From MFD01213-c1 sp963704405 (GTDB taxonomy: Bacteria; Planctomycetota; Phycisphaerae; Tepidisphaerales; Tepidisphaeraceae), in NCBI GenBank assembly GCA_963704405.1, contig OY969903.1:3782001-3846000 (forward strand): a stretch of DNA of 64,000 bases. Reading direction: 5' to 3'. Positions 38,906-47,599 of the stretch are shown in pieces (position 1 is the first letter of the stretch; the number at the start of each line of letters is the position of its first letter). Both the position numbers and the translations under genes were made by a program. The notes under the pieces were generated by a model. It was not told the origin of the DNA and ran no database searches. It worked only from the letters and a program-made list of their open reading frames with translations.

Positions 38906-39880
38906 ATGAGCATCAAGGTCGGTATCGTCGGTGTTTCAGGTTACGGCGGCGGAGAAGCGCTGCGCCTGTGCGCAACCCATCCCTCTTTCGAAATCGTTTA
39001 CGCCGCCGGCGAAAGCAGCGCGGGCTCCAGGCTCGTCGAAAAATTCCCGGGCATCGGTTCCATCGGCGAGCTTCAAATCCAAAAATGGGACCCTCAAAAC
39101 CTGCCGAAGATGGACATCCTCTTCGCCTCTCTTCCATCAGGCGAATCCAGGGAAGCTTTGGCGCGCGTGCCGAAGGCAACCAAGATCATCGACATCGGCG
39201 GCGACCATCGCTACGCCGACGGTTGGACCTACGGCCTGGCCGACGTGTGGCCGGACAAAATCAAAGGCCAAACCCGAATCGCCAACCCGGGCTGCTATCC
39301 ATCCGCCGCCCTCACTGCGATTGCTCCGCTTGTCGCCGCGAAATTGGTTCGACCGGGGCATTCCATCATCATCGACGCCAAGAGTGGCGTGAGCGGCGCC
39401 GGGCGCGGCGGAGGCTCGACGTTTGGCTTCGCCGAGGTCAACGAAGATGTCAGCGCCTATGGGCTACTGAAACACGCTCACGTTCCCGAGATGACCAAAA
39501 CACTGGGCGTATGGGGCTTGTCCAGTGAAACGAGCCGCATCACGTTCACGCCGCATCTGATTCCGATGACACGGGGCATTCTGGCGACCTGTTATCTGAA
39601 TGGTGAAGCGACGACGGAACAGTGCCTCACCGCCGCCCGCGAATTTTATGCGGATCGCCCGTTTGTCCGCGTTGTCGAAAAACCGCCGCATACGAAATGG
39701 GCGTTGGGGTCCAATCTGGTGTTCGTGTCTTACGCCGTCCAGCCAGGGGGGCCGATCATCGCATTAGGCGCGATCGACAACCTCGGCAAAGGCGCGGCTG
39801 GGCAAGCCGTTCAGAATGCGAATTTGATTTCCGGATTGCCTGAGACAGCAGGCTTGCAGGGGACACCGCTCTGGCCGTGA
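38906..39880 (+). CDS. argC: N-acetyl-gamma-glutamyl-phosphate reductase
   Basis: ArgC reduces N-acetylglutamyl phosphate with NADPH in arginine synthesis. The protein has 324 residues. It opens with the nucleotide-binding loop GIVGVSGYGGGEALRL. The catalytic Cys is in ANPGCYPSAALTA, followed by DAKSGVSGAGRG and the His of HVPEM. It is the long-form type 1 enzyme. No other arg genes are adjacent, so regulation cannot be inferred from context. Confidence 0.95.
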   Translation: MSIKVGIVGVSGYGGGEALRLCATHPSFEIVYAAGESSAGSRLVEKFPGIGSIGELQIQKWDPQNLPKMDILFASLPSGESREALARVPKATKIIDIGGDHRYADGWTYGLADVWPDKIKGQTRIANPGCYPSAALTAIAPLVAAKLVRPGHSIIIDAKSGVSGAGRGGGSTFGFAEVNEDVSAYGLLKHAHVPEMTKTLGVWGLSSETSRITFTPHLIPMTRGILATCYLNGEATTEQCLTAAREFYADRPFVRVVEKPPHTKWALGSNLVFVSYAVQPGGPIIALGAIDNLGKGAAGQAVQNANLISGLPETAGLQGTPLWP

Positions 39881-39913
39881 AATGCATGCTTCTTCCGGTC
39901 GCCTGAAGGGGAC

Positions 39914-40478
39914 TCATCGCGGGTTTGCTATAACAATCGCGGCTATGGCCCCTGCGACAATGGCAAGGAAAATCCCCAGATAAATCCAGCTTCGAATCCT
40001 GCGCCTTGCGCGTCTGCTCCTTATAACGCACTTCCAATGCGAGCCATTCCTCGCCCGCTTCTTCTGGCGGGCGGCGCTGCGCCAGCAGGATGTCCAACCC
40101 CCGCGATATGGCGATCATCAAGTCACTGTACTGCTTGGTTTTCTTCGACGAAGCACGTGACGCCGAGATCGCCAATCCTAAAACGCCTCCCCATAAAAAT
40201 GCGCGGTTGCGCGTATTCCCTGGTTCGATTGATGCCGCAACGCTGACCCGTCCGCGATCCCATTCCAACCGAACCTGCTGCGGACATTGCGTCGGATCCT
40301 TCGCCCGAGCGGCCGATTTGCGACCGCGGCGCATTTGCAAATTATTCCAAGCGCCTCCACCGATCTGAAACGCATTCTCCACCTCGGCCTCAAAACCGCG
40401 CTGGCTGAGAAATTCCGACGCGGCGGTCAAAGCCTCGTGCGATTCCAGGGTCGTCACAAATGTATGTTCTATAACCAA
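39914..40478 (-). CDS. Hypothetical protein with C-terminal membrane helix (frameshift near 40005)
   Basis: About 188 residues, no family recognised. The N-terminal half is a small alpha/beta domain (EHTFVTTLESHEALTAASEFL), followed by AFLWGGVLGLAISA and a charged helix ending in LEVRYKEQTRKAQ. In the original frame the continuation is Cys/Arg/His-rich nonsense. In the neighbouring frame it reads IRSWIYLGIFLAIVAGAIAA and stops at 39914, a convincing membrane anchor. I therefore place a one-base slip near 40000-40020. The function is unknown. Confidence 0.55.
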
Positions 40479-40521
40479 AAATATGTCTCGTTAATGGATG
40501 AGAAAATGACGCGACGCCATC

Positions 40522-41428
40522 CTAATGCCACGCCCATTCCGCCAGCACGCACAGAAAATTATGCGAAAAGTGCAGCACAATGCACGGATAAAGCGATCGC
40601 GTTCTGGTTCGCAAATATCCGGCGGCCGCGCCCAGCGCCAGCGTATGCGGGAATCGCGCTATGGAAAGGTGCAGTATCATAAACATCAGCGCGCTGACCA
40701 TGATCGTTTCAAACGGGCTGAGCGCTTTCTGAAGCGCGCCGAAGATGACGCCTCGAAACGCCAGTTCCTCAATCACCGCCGGCTGCACGCAAATGCAGAG
40801 AATAATCATCCCCCATCCATATCCCGCGCAGGAAATCATCCGACATCTTCGGCGCGTGCGGCGTCATCATCAGGTGGGCGAAGCCCGAGATTACCGCAGT
40901 CGCAATTGCAAAAGTCACAAACGACAATCCAATCGCCGCCCCGAACCAACCGACATGAGCCCCCCGCCCTAAAATCGGCAGCACGGTTTTCCATGACACC
41001 AAGGCCCAGCCAATCGCGACGGTGGAAAGCCCGATGGTCACCCCAAACTGCACATCCAGCGCATTCCACGACGATCCCACCGCTATACCGATCGCGCAAA
41101 CACCCAGTAATGTGAAATACAGCGCAATCGCAGATTTAAGCGCCCGGTGCTCCTCGGCAATGGATAGCGGAACCGCACGCAGCGCGGCCGAATTACAATG
41201 GGTGCAGCCGCTCTCTGCCGACTCCAACGAGTTGCCGCATGTGCGGCAAAATCGGGGCGCTCCCGGAACAGGAATGGGCGGCAGGGAGGCCACGGAATCA
41301 ATCGCCGCAACATCAGGCGATGATGCAGCAGCCAGCGAATCAGGATCGGATTGAACCGTCACATCCACTCCAAAAACAACGAAACGCTTCGCCGTAGCGG
41401 TCAACCCTGATCGCGGCATTGCAATCAC
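40522..41428 (-). CDS. CPBP/CAAX-type intramembrane protease with zinc ribbon (frameshift near 40835)
   Basis: The N-terminal part has a zinc ribbon (FCRTCGNSLESAESGCTHC, around residues 60-80), then membrane helices (LYFTLLGVCAIGIAVG, LSTVAIGWALVSW, IGLSFVTFAIATAVIS). The second part, in the next frame, carries the protease signature: EELAFRG (the EExxxR motif), a His in MILHLSIARFPH, and HFSHNF. CPBP proteases cleave prenylated or other membrane substrates and are often involved in self-protection from peptides. The shift is around 40830-40840. The start ATG overlaps the stop of the upstream gene (ATGA), so the two are translated together. Confidence 0.75.
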
Positions 41429-42009
41429 ATTGAGGTCTGCATCATCTTCCGATATTTCGAGCCGGCAGTTATCGCCTGGGCCAGAACCACGATGATGACA
41501 ATATCAAGCCAACCCACCCCAACACCGCCGAACCCGCCATTGCCAACTCCTCCCTTGGCCATCTGGCGGGCCGACAAAATTACGTTGACGGCGACCAGCG
41601 TCACATAGAGCACCAGCCCGACGATGGCGGCGGGCAACGGCTGCCTGCGCGCCCAGAAATAAAGGCCCCAAAAAATTCCCGCTGCTCCCGCGATGCCTAA
41701 AAACGCGCCGTTTTGCATTAAAAAATCCAGGCGCTTATTAGAATTGGCGATCATTACGACGATCCCGCACATGACCGTCTGGATAATGGCGACGGTCAGA
41801 AGCGCGCCCGAAGCCTTCCTCGCCTGCTTACTCAATTCATCTGACTGCAGTTTCTGCCCGGCCGCCGTCGAGGCAAAACCCGATCCATCGACAACGCGCG
41901 GACCACCTGAAAAAACGCTCGGCAGCGCTTTGCCGCAGGATTCACAGAACTGGCTGCCTGCGACATTGGCGGCGGAGCAATGCGGACAGGAAATAGTTGC
42001 AGAAGCCAT
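41425..42009 (-). CDS. Zinc-ribbon membrane protein
   Basis: A 194-residue protein with an N-terminal zinc ribbon (CPHCSAANVAGSQFCESCG), a linker, and four hydrophobic segments (ALLTVAIIQTVMCGIVVMI, AFLGIAGAAGIFWGLYFW, AAIVGLVLYVTLVAVNVIL, WLDIVIIVVLAQAI). The gene following it is a CPBP protease that also carries a zinc ribbon, and the two overlap by four bases. No function is known for this arrangement. The ATG at 42009 is preceded by GAGGA eleven bases away; a TTG/GTG further upstream would only add 11 residues. Confidence 0.7.
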   Translation of the reverse strand: MASATISCPHCSAANVAGSQFCESCGKALPSVFSGGPRVVDGSGFASTAAGQKLQSDELSKQARKASGALLTVAIIQTVMCGIVVMIANSNKRLDFLMQNGAFLGIAGAAGIFWGLYFWARRQPLPAAIVGLVLYVTLVAVNVILSARQMAKGGVGNGGFGGVGVGWLDIVIIVVLAQAITAGSKYRKMMQTSM

Positions 42010-42153
42010 AGGCGCACAATCCTCTTCCCGCCACGCGGGCAATCAAAGAAAAAATAGACCCGACGAATCCCGAATGATCTCCCCTTAAGATAGGTCGATA
42101 TTAATATCAGATTGGCCAGGATGCCAGAAAAACATCCCACCCCCCCGCGAAAT

Positions 42154-42825
42154 TTAGCCGCGGACAGGAGCCGCTTCTGAATTTTGCGGATCTTTCCGCT
42201 TCAGCGCATGCACCGCCATCGGAATCACCGAAATAGCCACAATTGCCACCACTACCACTTCAAAATGCTTATGAACAAACTCGATGTGCCCAAAGAAATA
42301 CCCGGCCAGTGAAAGGAGCGTTACCCAAAGGATTCCCCCGCCGATGCTGAAACCGATGAACCGGGTGAACGGCATGCGCCCGATGCCGGCCACAAATGGG
42401 GCAAACGTGCGTATGATAGGCACAAACCGGGCGAGGATGATCGTCTTGCGGCCATGTTTGTCGTAGAACGCCTGCGCCTCCGCCAGATGCTTCTTGCTCA
42501 GCAGAAATGATCCCTCCCGGCTAAAGACCTTCGGTCCCATCTGCCGGCCAATGCTGTAATTCACCAGGTCGCCACAGTTCGCGGCCAGGCAAAGCAGTAC
42601 GATCACCAGGGGCAGGCTAATCGTCGACCCCAACGCCGCCGCCAGCGCTCCGACGGCAAACAGCAATGAATCGCCTGGAAGGAACGGCGTTACGACGAGA
42701 CCCGTTTCACAGAAAACAATCGCCACCAGCATGGCGTAGATGCCGACCGGATGCGCCGAAGCGAAACGGTTCAGGAAGGTGTCTAAGTGAGTGAAGAAAT
42801 CAATAATCTGATGCAGCAACGGCAT
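42154..42825 (-). CDS. DedA family membrane protein
   Basis: A 223-residue inner-membrane protein of the DedA/SNARE-associated family, members of which flip or recycle undecaprenyl phosphate and other lipids. The family motifs are clear: FCETGLVVTPFLPGDSLLF, then the Gly-x-x-x-G-rich NYSIGRQMGPKV, and RFVPIIRTFAPFVAGIGRM with its conserved Arg and Pro. The hydrophobic C-terminal helix and a Lys-rich tail follow. It is close to E. coli YqjA/DedA in length. It is apparently transcribed alone. Confidence 0.9.
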   Translation of the reverse strand: MPLLHQIIDFFTHLDTFLNRFASAHPVGIYAMLVAIVFCETGLVVTPFLPGDSLLFAVGALAAALGSTISLPLVIVLLCLAANCGDLVNYSIGRQMGPKVFSREGSFLLSKKHLAEAQAFYDKHGRKTIILARFVPIIRTFAPFVAGIGRMPFTRFIGFSIGGGILWVTLLSLAGYFFGHIEFVHKHFEVVVVAIVAISVIPMAVHALKRKDPQNSEAAPVRG

Positions 42826-42850
42826 TTCCTTTCGTCATTCAACTCATCAC

Positions 42851-43015
42851 TTATCGGCAAGATGTTTGAATATGCAACCCCGGCTTCTGAAGCAGCACCG
42901 GTTTGAGGCCATCCATAACAATGTCCGCAGCAAAAATCCGCATTGCTATCGCATGTTCATTTTGTGCAAGAAAGGCGTTAAAAAGTACAATGCAAATAAC
43001 TAGCCAACCCTTCAT
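42851..43015 (-). CDS. Possible small exported peptide (54 residues)
   Basis: This short frame begins with a hydrophobic N-terminus (MKGWLVICIVLFNAFLA) that could be a signal peptide, but no downstream motif is recognisable. The ribosome binding site is weak (AGCAGGAT touching the ATG). It lies between DedA and the PEP-CTERM gene and could be chance. Confidence 0.25.
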   Translation of the reverse strand: MKGWLVICIVLFNAFLAQNEHAIAMRIFAADIVMDGLKPVLLQKPGLHIQTSCR

Positions 43016-43066
43016 ATCCTGCTAAAACACTCTCAGTCACTTCTACCAAGAGAGAGGGCGAGAGAA

Positions 43067-44386
43067 ATGAAGGAAAGAACATTTAAGCGGTCTCATATCC
43101 GCAAAGGCATGCCTGGAATTGCTGCGGTATTGGGCGGGGCAGCATTGCTTAGTCCGGGCGCAGCGGCGTTTGGGGGAACGGTTTACACCAGCACTTCTGA
43201 TCCAAGCTGGTTTAATGGCACTAATTGGAGCGCCGATCCCACCATTGCCGCCGACGACGATATCTTCAACGGCCAAGGCTTTAGCAATCTCACTCCGGAC
43301 GGCGTCGTCTTCGACCCGGCGAACGACGCCAACTACATCGCCAATACCTCATACACGTTTGCCGGTGGCAATAAAACGGCCCAGCAGTTGGCCACTGTAC
43401 CTAAAATCTATCTCGCGGGTGGGTCCACATCCTCCAGCACCACGGCGTTAGTGACTACCGCCGCAAAGCTCAGCATCTTCAGCGGAACGCTCACATTGTC
43501 CGGCTCCGATTTGGTGATTGGCCGACCCCAAGCGGGCACCAGCACCACCGTCGGCACCAGTGCGGCATCTGCTACGCTCGTCCTTAAAGGCGGAAATCTA
43601 TCGCTGCCCGGCTCCGTGGACATGGCCAGCAATCAGACCGCCGCGACGCTCCAGACGACGAACCAAACCGATTTATTTGATTATTCCAACACCAGCACGT
43701 TCACGGCGACCAGCACGCTCGCGAAAGGGCTGCGAATGAACGTCGCCGGCGTCGCGAATGGATATACAAACAATTCGACCCTTGAGCTTCGTCATGTCGC
43801 GGGCGGAACAGGCTCTTTCAACGTCGCCAGCTTTATTATGGGAGGCAATGCGGCCAGCACCGCCGGCACCGCCAACAGCACCACCATCTTTCATTATGGC
43901 GCCGGAAACGTCGACACGGTCAACGTCGGTGTCACTAACGTCGCCGGCAATAAGCTCCAGATCCGAAACGCTTCCACTGGCGGTGGAACCATTAATTCGT
44001 TCCTCAGCCTGGTTCTGGATTCAGTCCCGACGGTGGATCCCATTTCAGGATTCGTCCAAAACCTCGGGCTCTTCAGTGTCGAGGATTCCAAAACTGGCGC
44101 GGTGGCGAACACCACCCCCGCGTCACTCAGCGCCGCTAATGAATTTAACGGTCTTCCTGAAGGTTCCACAGTCAGTGCAGTGGGTCCCGATAGCAATACG
44201 TACAGCTGGACGCTGTACTATGACGGCAATATCAACGGCAGCACCATCACCGCTCCGACCACAGGCGCTGCAAATAATGACGTCGTTCTCATCGGCCAAC
44301 TCGCGTCGGTTCCCGAACCGGCCACACTCGGCCTGGTCACCGCCGCCGGGTTGCTTCTGACAGGCCGCCGCCGTCGGCTTGCATAA
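43067..44386 (+). CDS. PEP-CTERM sorted exported protein
   Basis: A 439-residue exported protein. It has a twin-basic start and hydrophobic signal segment (GIAAVLGGAALLSPGAAA), a long Ser/Thr/Gly/Asn-rich beta-solenoid-like body similar to autotransporter passenger strands (FSGTLTLSGSDLVIG, TLVLKGGNLSL), and a C-terminal PEP-CTERM signal: VPEPATLGLVTAAGLLL followed by GRRRRLA. Such proteins are processed by exosortase and probably end up in the outer envelope or exopolymer. No exosortase gene is in the window. GAGAGAA precedes the ATG, and a strong terminator follows. Confidence 0.9.
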   Translation: MKERTFKRSHIRKGMPGIAAVLGGAALLSPGAAAFGGTVYTSTSDPSWFNGTNWSADPTIAADDDIFNGQGFSNLTPDGVVFDPANDANYIANTSYTFAGGNKTAQQLATVPKIYLAGGSTSSSTTALVTTAAKLSIFSGTLTLSGSDLVIGRPQAGTSTTVGTSAASATLVLKGGNLSLPGSVDMASNQTAATLQTTNQTDLFDYSNTSTFTATSTLAKGLRMNVAGVANGYTNNSTLELRHVAGGTGSFNVASFIMGGNAASTAGTANSTTIFHYGAGNVDTVNVGVTNVAGNKLQIRNASTGGGTINSFLSLVLDSVPTVDPISGFVQNLGLFSVEDSKTGAVANTTPASLSAANEFNGLPEGSTVSAVGPDSNTYSWTLYYDGNINGSTITAPTTGAANNDVVLIGQLASVPEPATLGLVTAAGLLLTGRRRRLA

Positions 44387-44411
44387 ATAACTGCGCTGAA
44401 TCATCGATTAA

Positions 44412-44446
44412 AAGCGGATGCATGTCGGGGAAACATGCATCCGCTT
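44412..44446 (+). terminator. Rho-independent terminator
   Basis: AAGCGGATGCATGT and ACATGCATCCGCTT form a perfect 14-bp stem around a seven-base loop, followed by GCTGTTTT. It ends the PEP-CTERM gene and lies just before the convergent plsC stop. Confidence 0.85.
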
Positions 44447-44467
44447 GCTGTTTTGGCGATGCCTGCA

Positions 44468-45115
44468 TCAATGGCGTTCTTCGGCGATCTGCTCTCGCAA
44501 TTCCGCAATCAACTTTTGCAAGGTGTCCTGAACAATCGCGATGACTTCACCGGCTTTAAGGCCGCGCACATCCATTGCGGGCCCGAACTTCACTCGGACT
44601 GGAGATGAGGTGAAGATGGGGGTGCCTCGCCGCCAGGCTTTGAAGGTACCTTCGATTGCGACGGGAACGATGGGCACTTCGGCTTTTCTGACGATCAGCG
44701 CAAAACCCGACTGCAGCGGCTGGAGTTCGCCGGTCAGAGTGCGCGAGCCTTCGGGGAAAATCGTAAGGATATGCCCTTCCTGCAGACGCTTGATGGTTTC
44801 GCGGACGGCCTGGATATCGCCTGCCCCCTGGCGCACGGGGAAGGCGTTAAGCCTGCGAATCAGGGGGCCGAAGCCCGGCACATCGAAGAGTTCTGATTTG
44901 GCCAGGAAACTCAGCGGCCGGCGAATCTGCACGCCAATCACGGCGGGGTCGAGATAGCTTTGATGATTCGCCAGGAGTAGCGCCCCGCCTGCCGCCGGGA
45001 TATATTCTTTTCCATATACCTTCAGATCAAACAAAACCGAAGTGATCACCCGGCAGGCGGCCCGACAAAAATAGTACGGCAGCGGCGGTATGATGGGTTT
45101 GGGGCTGGCGTTCAT
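44468..45115 (-). CDS. plsC: 1-acyl-sn-glycerol-3-phosphate acyltransferase
   Basis: A 215-residue membrane-associated acyltransferase making phosphatidic acid. The catalytic HxxxxD is in ANHQSYLDP, the glycerophosphate-binding FPEGSRT follows about 75 residues later, and VPVAIEGT is the third block. Its start overlaps the end of cmk by four bases (ATGA), the common cmk-plsC order of many bacteria, so the two are co-translated. Confidence 0.9.
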   Translation of the reverse strand: MNASPKPIIPPLPYYFCRAACRVITSVLFDLKVYGKEYIPAAGGALLLANHQSYLDPAVIGVQIRRPLSFLAKSELFDVPGFGPLIRRLNAFPVRQGAGDIQAVRETIKRLQEGHILTIFPEGSRTLTGELQPLQSGFALIVRKAEVPIVPVAIEGTFKAWRRGTPIFTSSPVRVKFGPAMDVRGLKAGEVIAIVQDTLQKLIAELREQIAEERH

Positions 45116-45780
45116 CCTTGAGGCACTGCTTTCGCTTTTGAAACAATCAATTCAACGACCTCCGGCTCGGTCAGGTCTGTCGTGTCAACAAATTCCGCGC
45201 CTTCCGGGATCGCCAGCGGACCGACGGCGCGGCCTGCGTCCCGCCGGTCGCGCGAAAGAATATCTCCCAGCACCTCGTAAAAATCGACGATCTCACCGCG
45301 GGCGCAAAGCTGGGTGATTCGTCGGCGGGCGCGCTCCTGCGGGGCGGCGTCGAGATAGATTTTCAGAGCCGCATCTGGAAAGACAACTGATCCCTGGTCG
45401 CGCCCTTCGGTGACGATATTACCGCGTTCTGCCGCGATCAACCGCTGCTGCTGAACGAGCGCCTCGCGAATCGCAGGAACGACGGCAACGTACGACGCCG
45501 CCCGTGTCGCTTCGGAGCCGCGCAACAGGTGGCCGACCGGTTCTTCATTCAGCAGAACGCCCGGCGGACGCTTGTTCCATTCAAACGAAATCTTCGCATG
45601 CCTGGCGACGAACGCGAGCTCACGCGCATCTTCCAGATTCGAGTGGCGGCGAAGAGCCGCCAAGCCCATCGCACGGTACATCGCACCGGTATCGAGAAAA
45701 TCAAAACCCAGTCGATCGGCGACCGCCATCGCGACCGTCGACTTTCCCGTACCCGCCGGCCCGTCGATCGTTATCACCAT
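45112..45780 (-). CDS. cmk: Cytidylate kinase
   Basis: A 222-residue kinase that phosphorylates CMP and dCMP. The Walker A loop is GPAGTGKST; FLDTGAMYRAMGL binds the nucleotide base, and EGRDQGSVVFPDA is the CMP-specific motif (usually EGRDxGTxVFPxA). RRRITQLCARG and SRDRRDAGRAVGPL form the lid. It is complete. Gene order cmk then plsC with overlap suggests one transcript. Confidence 0.95.
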   Translation of the reverse strand: MVITIDGPAGTGKSTVAMAVADRLGFDFLDTGAMYRAMGLAALRRHSNLEDARELAFVARHAKISFEWNKRPPGVLLNEEPVGHLLRGSEATRAASYVAVVPAIREALVQQQRLIAAERGNIVTEGRDQGSVVFPDAALKIYLDAAPQERARRRITQLCARGEIVDFYEVLGDILSRDRRDAGRAVGPLAIPEGAEFVDTTDLTEPEVVELIVSKAKAVPQG

Positions 45781-45802
45781 GGAGGGGATGGGGGTAAAGG
45801 GT

Positions 45803-45895
45803 CAATGGCAAACGACAGATGGCAAATGGAAAACGGAAGACGCATCCTGCGCGTTTGCTTGCTGGCTTTCGTCTTCCGTTTAACAGTTGCCATTG
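45803..45895. repeat. Imperfect inverted repeat between cmk and the ThuA-like gene
   Basis: CAATGGCAA...AAACGGAAGACG on the left pairs with CGTCTTCCGTTT...TTGCCATTG on the right. The arms are 26 to 40 bases long because the left side carries extra bases. It is a different family from the GCAGAACGCAG hairpins, and no coding frame is seen. Confidence 0.6.
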
Positions 45896-45902
45896 GGTCG
45901 CC

Positions 45903-46571
45903 TTACTTTGCGGCCCATTGAAATCCACGACGCATAATTGTTAAGCAAGGCTCGGATTCCACGACATTCGCCTGGTGGCCGAGGCTGTTGTAGAAGACCC
46001 GGCCAGCACCGTAAACTTTGGTCCAGACGACGGGCATATCCACCTGCCCGTTGCCGGTGTGCGGACCGCCGGCGGTTGGAAATTCTGTGTATGCCAGCAC
46101 TTTCACCGCGGGATCGACGTGCATGTAATACTGTTCGGAACTCACGCTGAAATCCTGCAACCCTTCCGTGATGGGGCTCTTGGCCGGTGAAATTTTGACT
46201 GTGTAGTTCACCCCATCGTTGCCCGGATGAGCGACCCATTGGCCGCCGGTCATGAATTGCCATTCGGTGTGATCGCGAAATGAATCGCACATGCCCCCAT
46301 GACAGCCAGCAATCCCCACGCCGCTCTTCACGGCCTCAAAAATCGGATTGGCCTGCTCGCTGCTGATCTTTCCCATCGTCCATACTGGAACGATCAGATC
46401 CAGATTGCGCAGCTTTGCCTCATTTTTGAAGATATCCAGCGTGTCTGATACCTCGACTGCAAAGCCGTCTTCGTTCAACACCCGCCGGAATATTTCAGCG
46501 ACCTCGCGGGGCTGATGTCCTTCATACCCGCCCCAGACGATCAATGCTTTTTTGCTTGATGGCTTGCCCAC
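45903..46571 (-). CDS. ThuA-like domain protein
   Basis: A 222-residue protein of the ThuA/trehalose-utilisation family, a class I glutamine-amidotransferase-like fold common in planctomycetes. ALIVWGGYEGHQPREVAEIF starts the fold, VKSGVGIAGCHGGMCDSF holds the nucleophile-elbow region, and the C-terminal part has YYMHVDP and GAGRVFYNSLGHQANV. The catalytic activity of the family is not established. I prefer the GTG at 46571 because AAGGAG lies six bases before it; the frame is open another 33 codons. Confidence 0.8.
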   Translation of the reverse strand: MGKPSSKKALIVWGGYEGHQPREVAEIFRRVLNEDGFAVEVSDTLDIFKNEAKLRNLDLIVPVWTMGKISSEQANPIFEAVKSGVGIAGCHGGMCDSFRDHTEWQFMTGGQWVAHPGNDGVNYTVKISPAKSPITEGLQDFSVSSEQYYMHVDPAVKVLAYTEFPTAGGPHTGNGQVDMPVVWTKVYGAGRVFYNSLGHQANVVESEPCLTIMRRGFQWAAK

Positions 46572-46756
46572 GCATATCTCCTTGGCGCAGCGGTCAACCG
46601 TTCCAAAAGTGGCTGGGACGGTTGTACTGTACGACGTTGATTTGGACAAGAAATGCGGGTTTGGGTGCAATCCGCTGCATTGCTCGATCGCACCTTGCGA
46701 TAGTGCGGGAACGGGTTGCGCACGGCCGGAAAATGTGGGGCTTATTCCACGGGCTG

Positions 46757-47566
46757 CTAATCGGGAATCTTAATGTTTTCTACGCCTTCTGTGGCGGGCG
46801 GAAATTTCAGCGGGAGTTTTCCCAGGGTTCGGACGATCGTGTCAGAGATCACCCAGTTGCGAAACCATTTGTGGTCGGCGGGGACAATGTACCACGGCGC
46901 GAAATCAGTGGAGCATTTTTGGACGGCGTCCTGGTAGGCCGACTGATACTCATCCCAAAGTTTGCGTTCGTTCAAATCGTTGGGGTCGAACTTCCAGTGC
47001 TTTTTTTTGTCGTCAAGCCGTGACTGCAAACGATTTTTCTGTTCCTCTTTTGAGATATGCAGGAAGAATTTAATGATGGTCGTGCCCTCGCTGGCCAGGA
47101 GTTTTTCAAACTGGTTAATTAAGTCGTAGCGCCGCATCCAGACTTTTTTGGGGACCAGTTCATGCACGCGCTCGACGAGGACGCTTTCGTAGTGGGAGCG
47201 GTTGAAGATTCCAATCATTCCTTTCGGCGGAGCCGCCGCGTGGATGCGCCAGAGAAAATCATGGGCAAGCTCCAGATGACTTGGCTGCTTGAAGCTGGTC
47301 ACCTGGCAGCCTTGGGGGTTTATGCCGCTGAAGACGTGCTTGATTGCGCCGTCTTTTCCACCGGTGTCCATGGCTTGAAAGACAATGAGAAGGGAATAGC
47401 GCGACTGGGCGTAAAGAAGTTCCTGCAGCTTGTGAAATTTATGCAGGTTTTTTTCGATCACGGGCTCGGCTTCCTCCTTGCTGGCGAAGCGGCCGTGATC
47501 GGCGGTATCGAACCTGGCCAGATTAATGTGCTTGCCGGGCTTGACGAGATAAGGCGAGTGGTGCAT
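46757..47566 (-). CDS. Polyphosphate kinase 2 family protein
   Basis: A 269-residue PPK2 protein that transfers phosphate between polyphosphate and nucleotides. Walker A is FQAMDTGGKDGAIKH, Walker B is IGIFNRSHYESVL, and the lid is ISKEEQKNRLQSRLDDKKKHWKF. The size is that of class I PPK2, which mostly makes NTP from NDP and polyphosphate. A PPK1 gene lies about 10 kb away, so both kinases are present. Whether it works on ADP or GDP cannot be told. Confidence 0.9.
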   Translation of the reverse strand: MHHSPYLVKPGKHINLARFDTADHGRFASKEEAEPVIEKNLHKFHKLQELLYAQSRYSLLIVFQAMDTGGKDGAIKHVFSGINPQGCQVTSFKQPSHLELAHDFLWRIHAAAPPKGMIGIFNRSHYESVLVERVHELVPKKVWMRRYDLINQFEKLLASEGTTIIKFFLHISKEEQKNRLQSRLDDKKKHWKFDPNDLNERKLWDEYQSAYQDAVQKCSTDFAPWYIVPADHKWFRNWVISDTIVRTLGKLPLKFPPATEGVENIKIPD

Positions 47567-47599
47567 TTGCGTTCCAGGGTTGATGAAGTTTTCCAGGAG

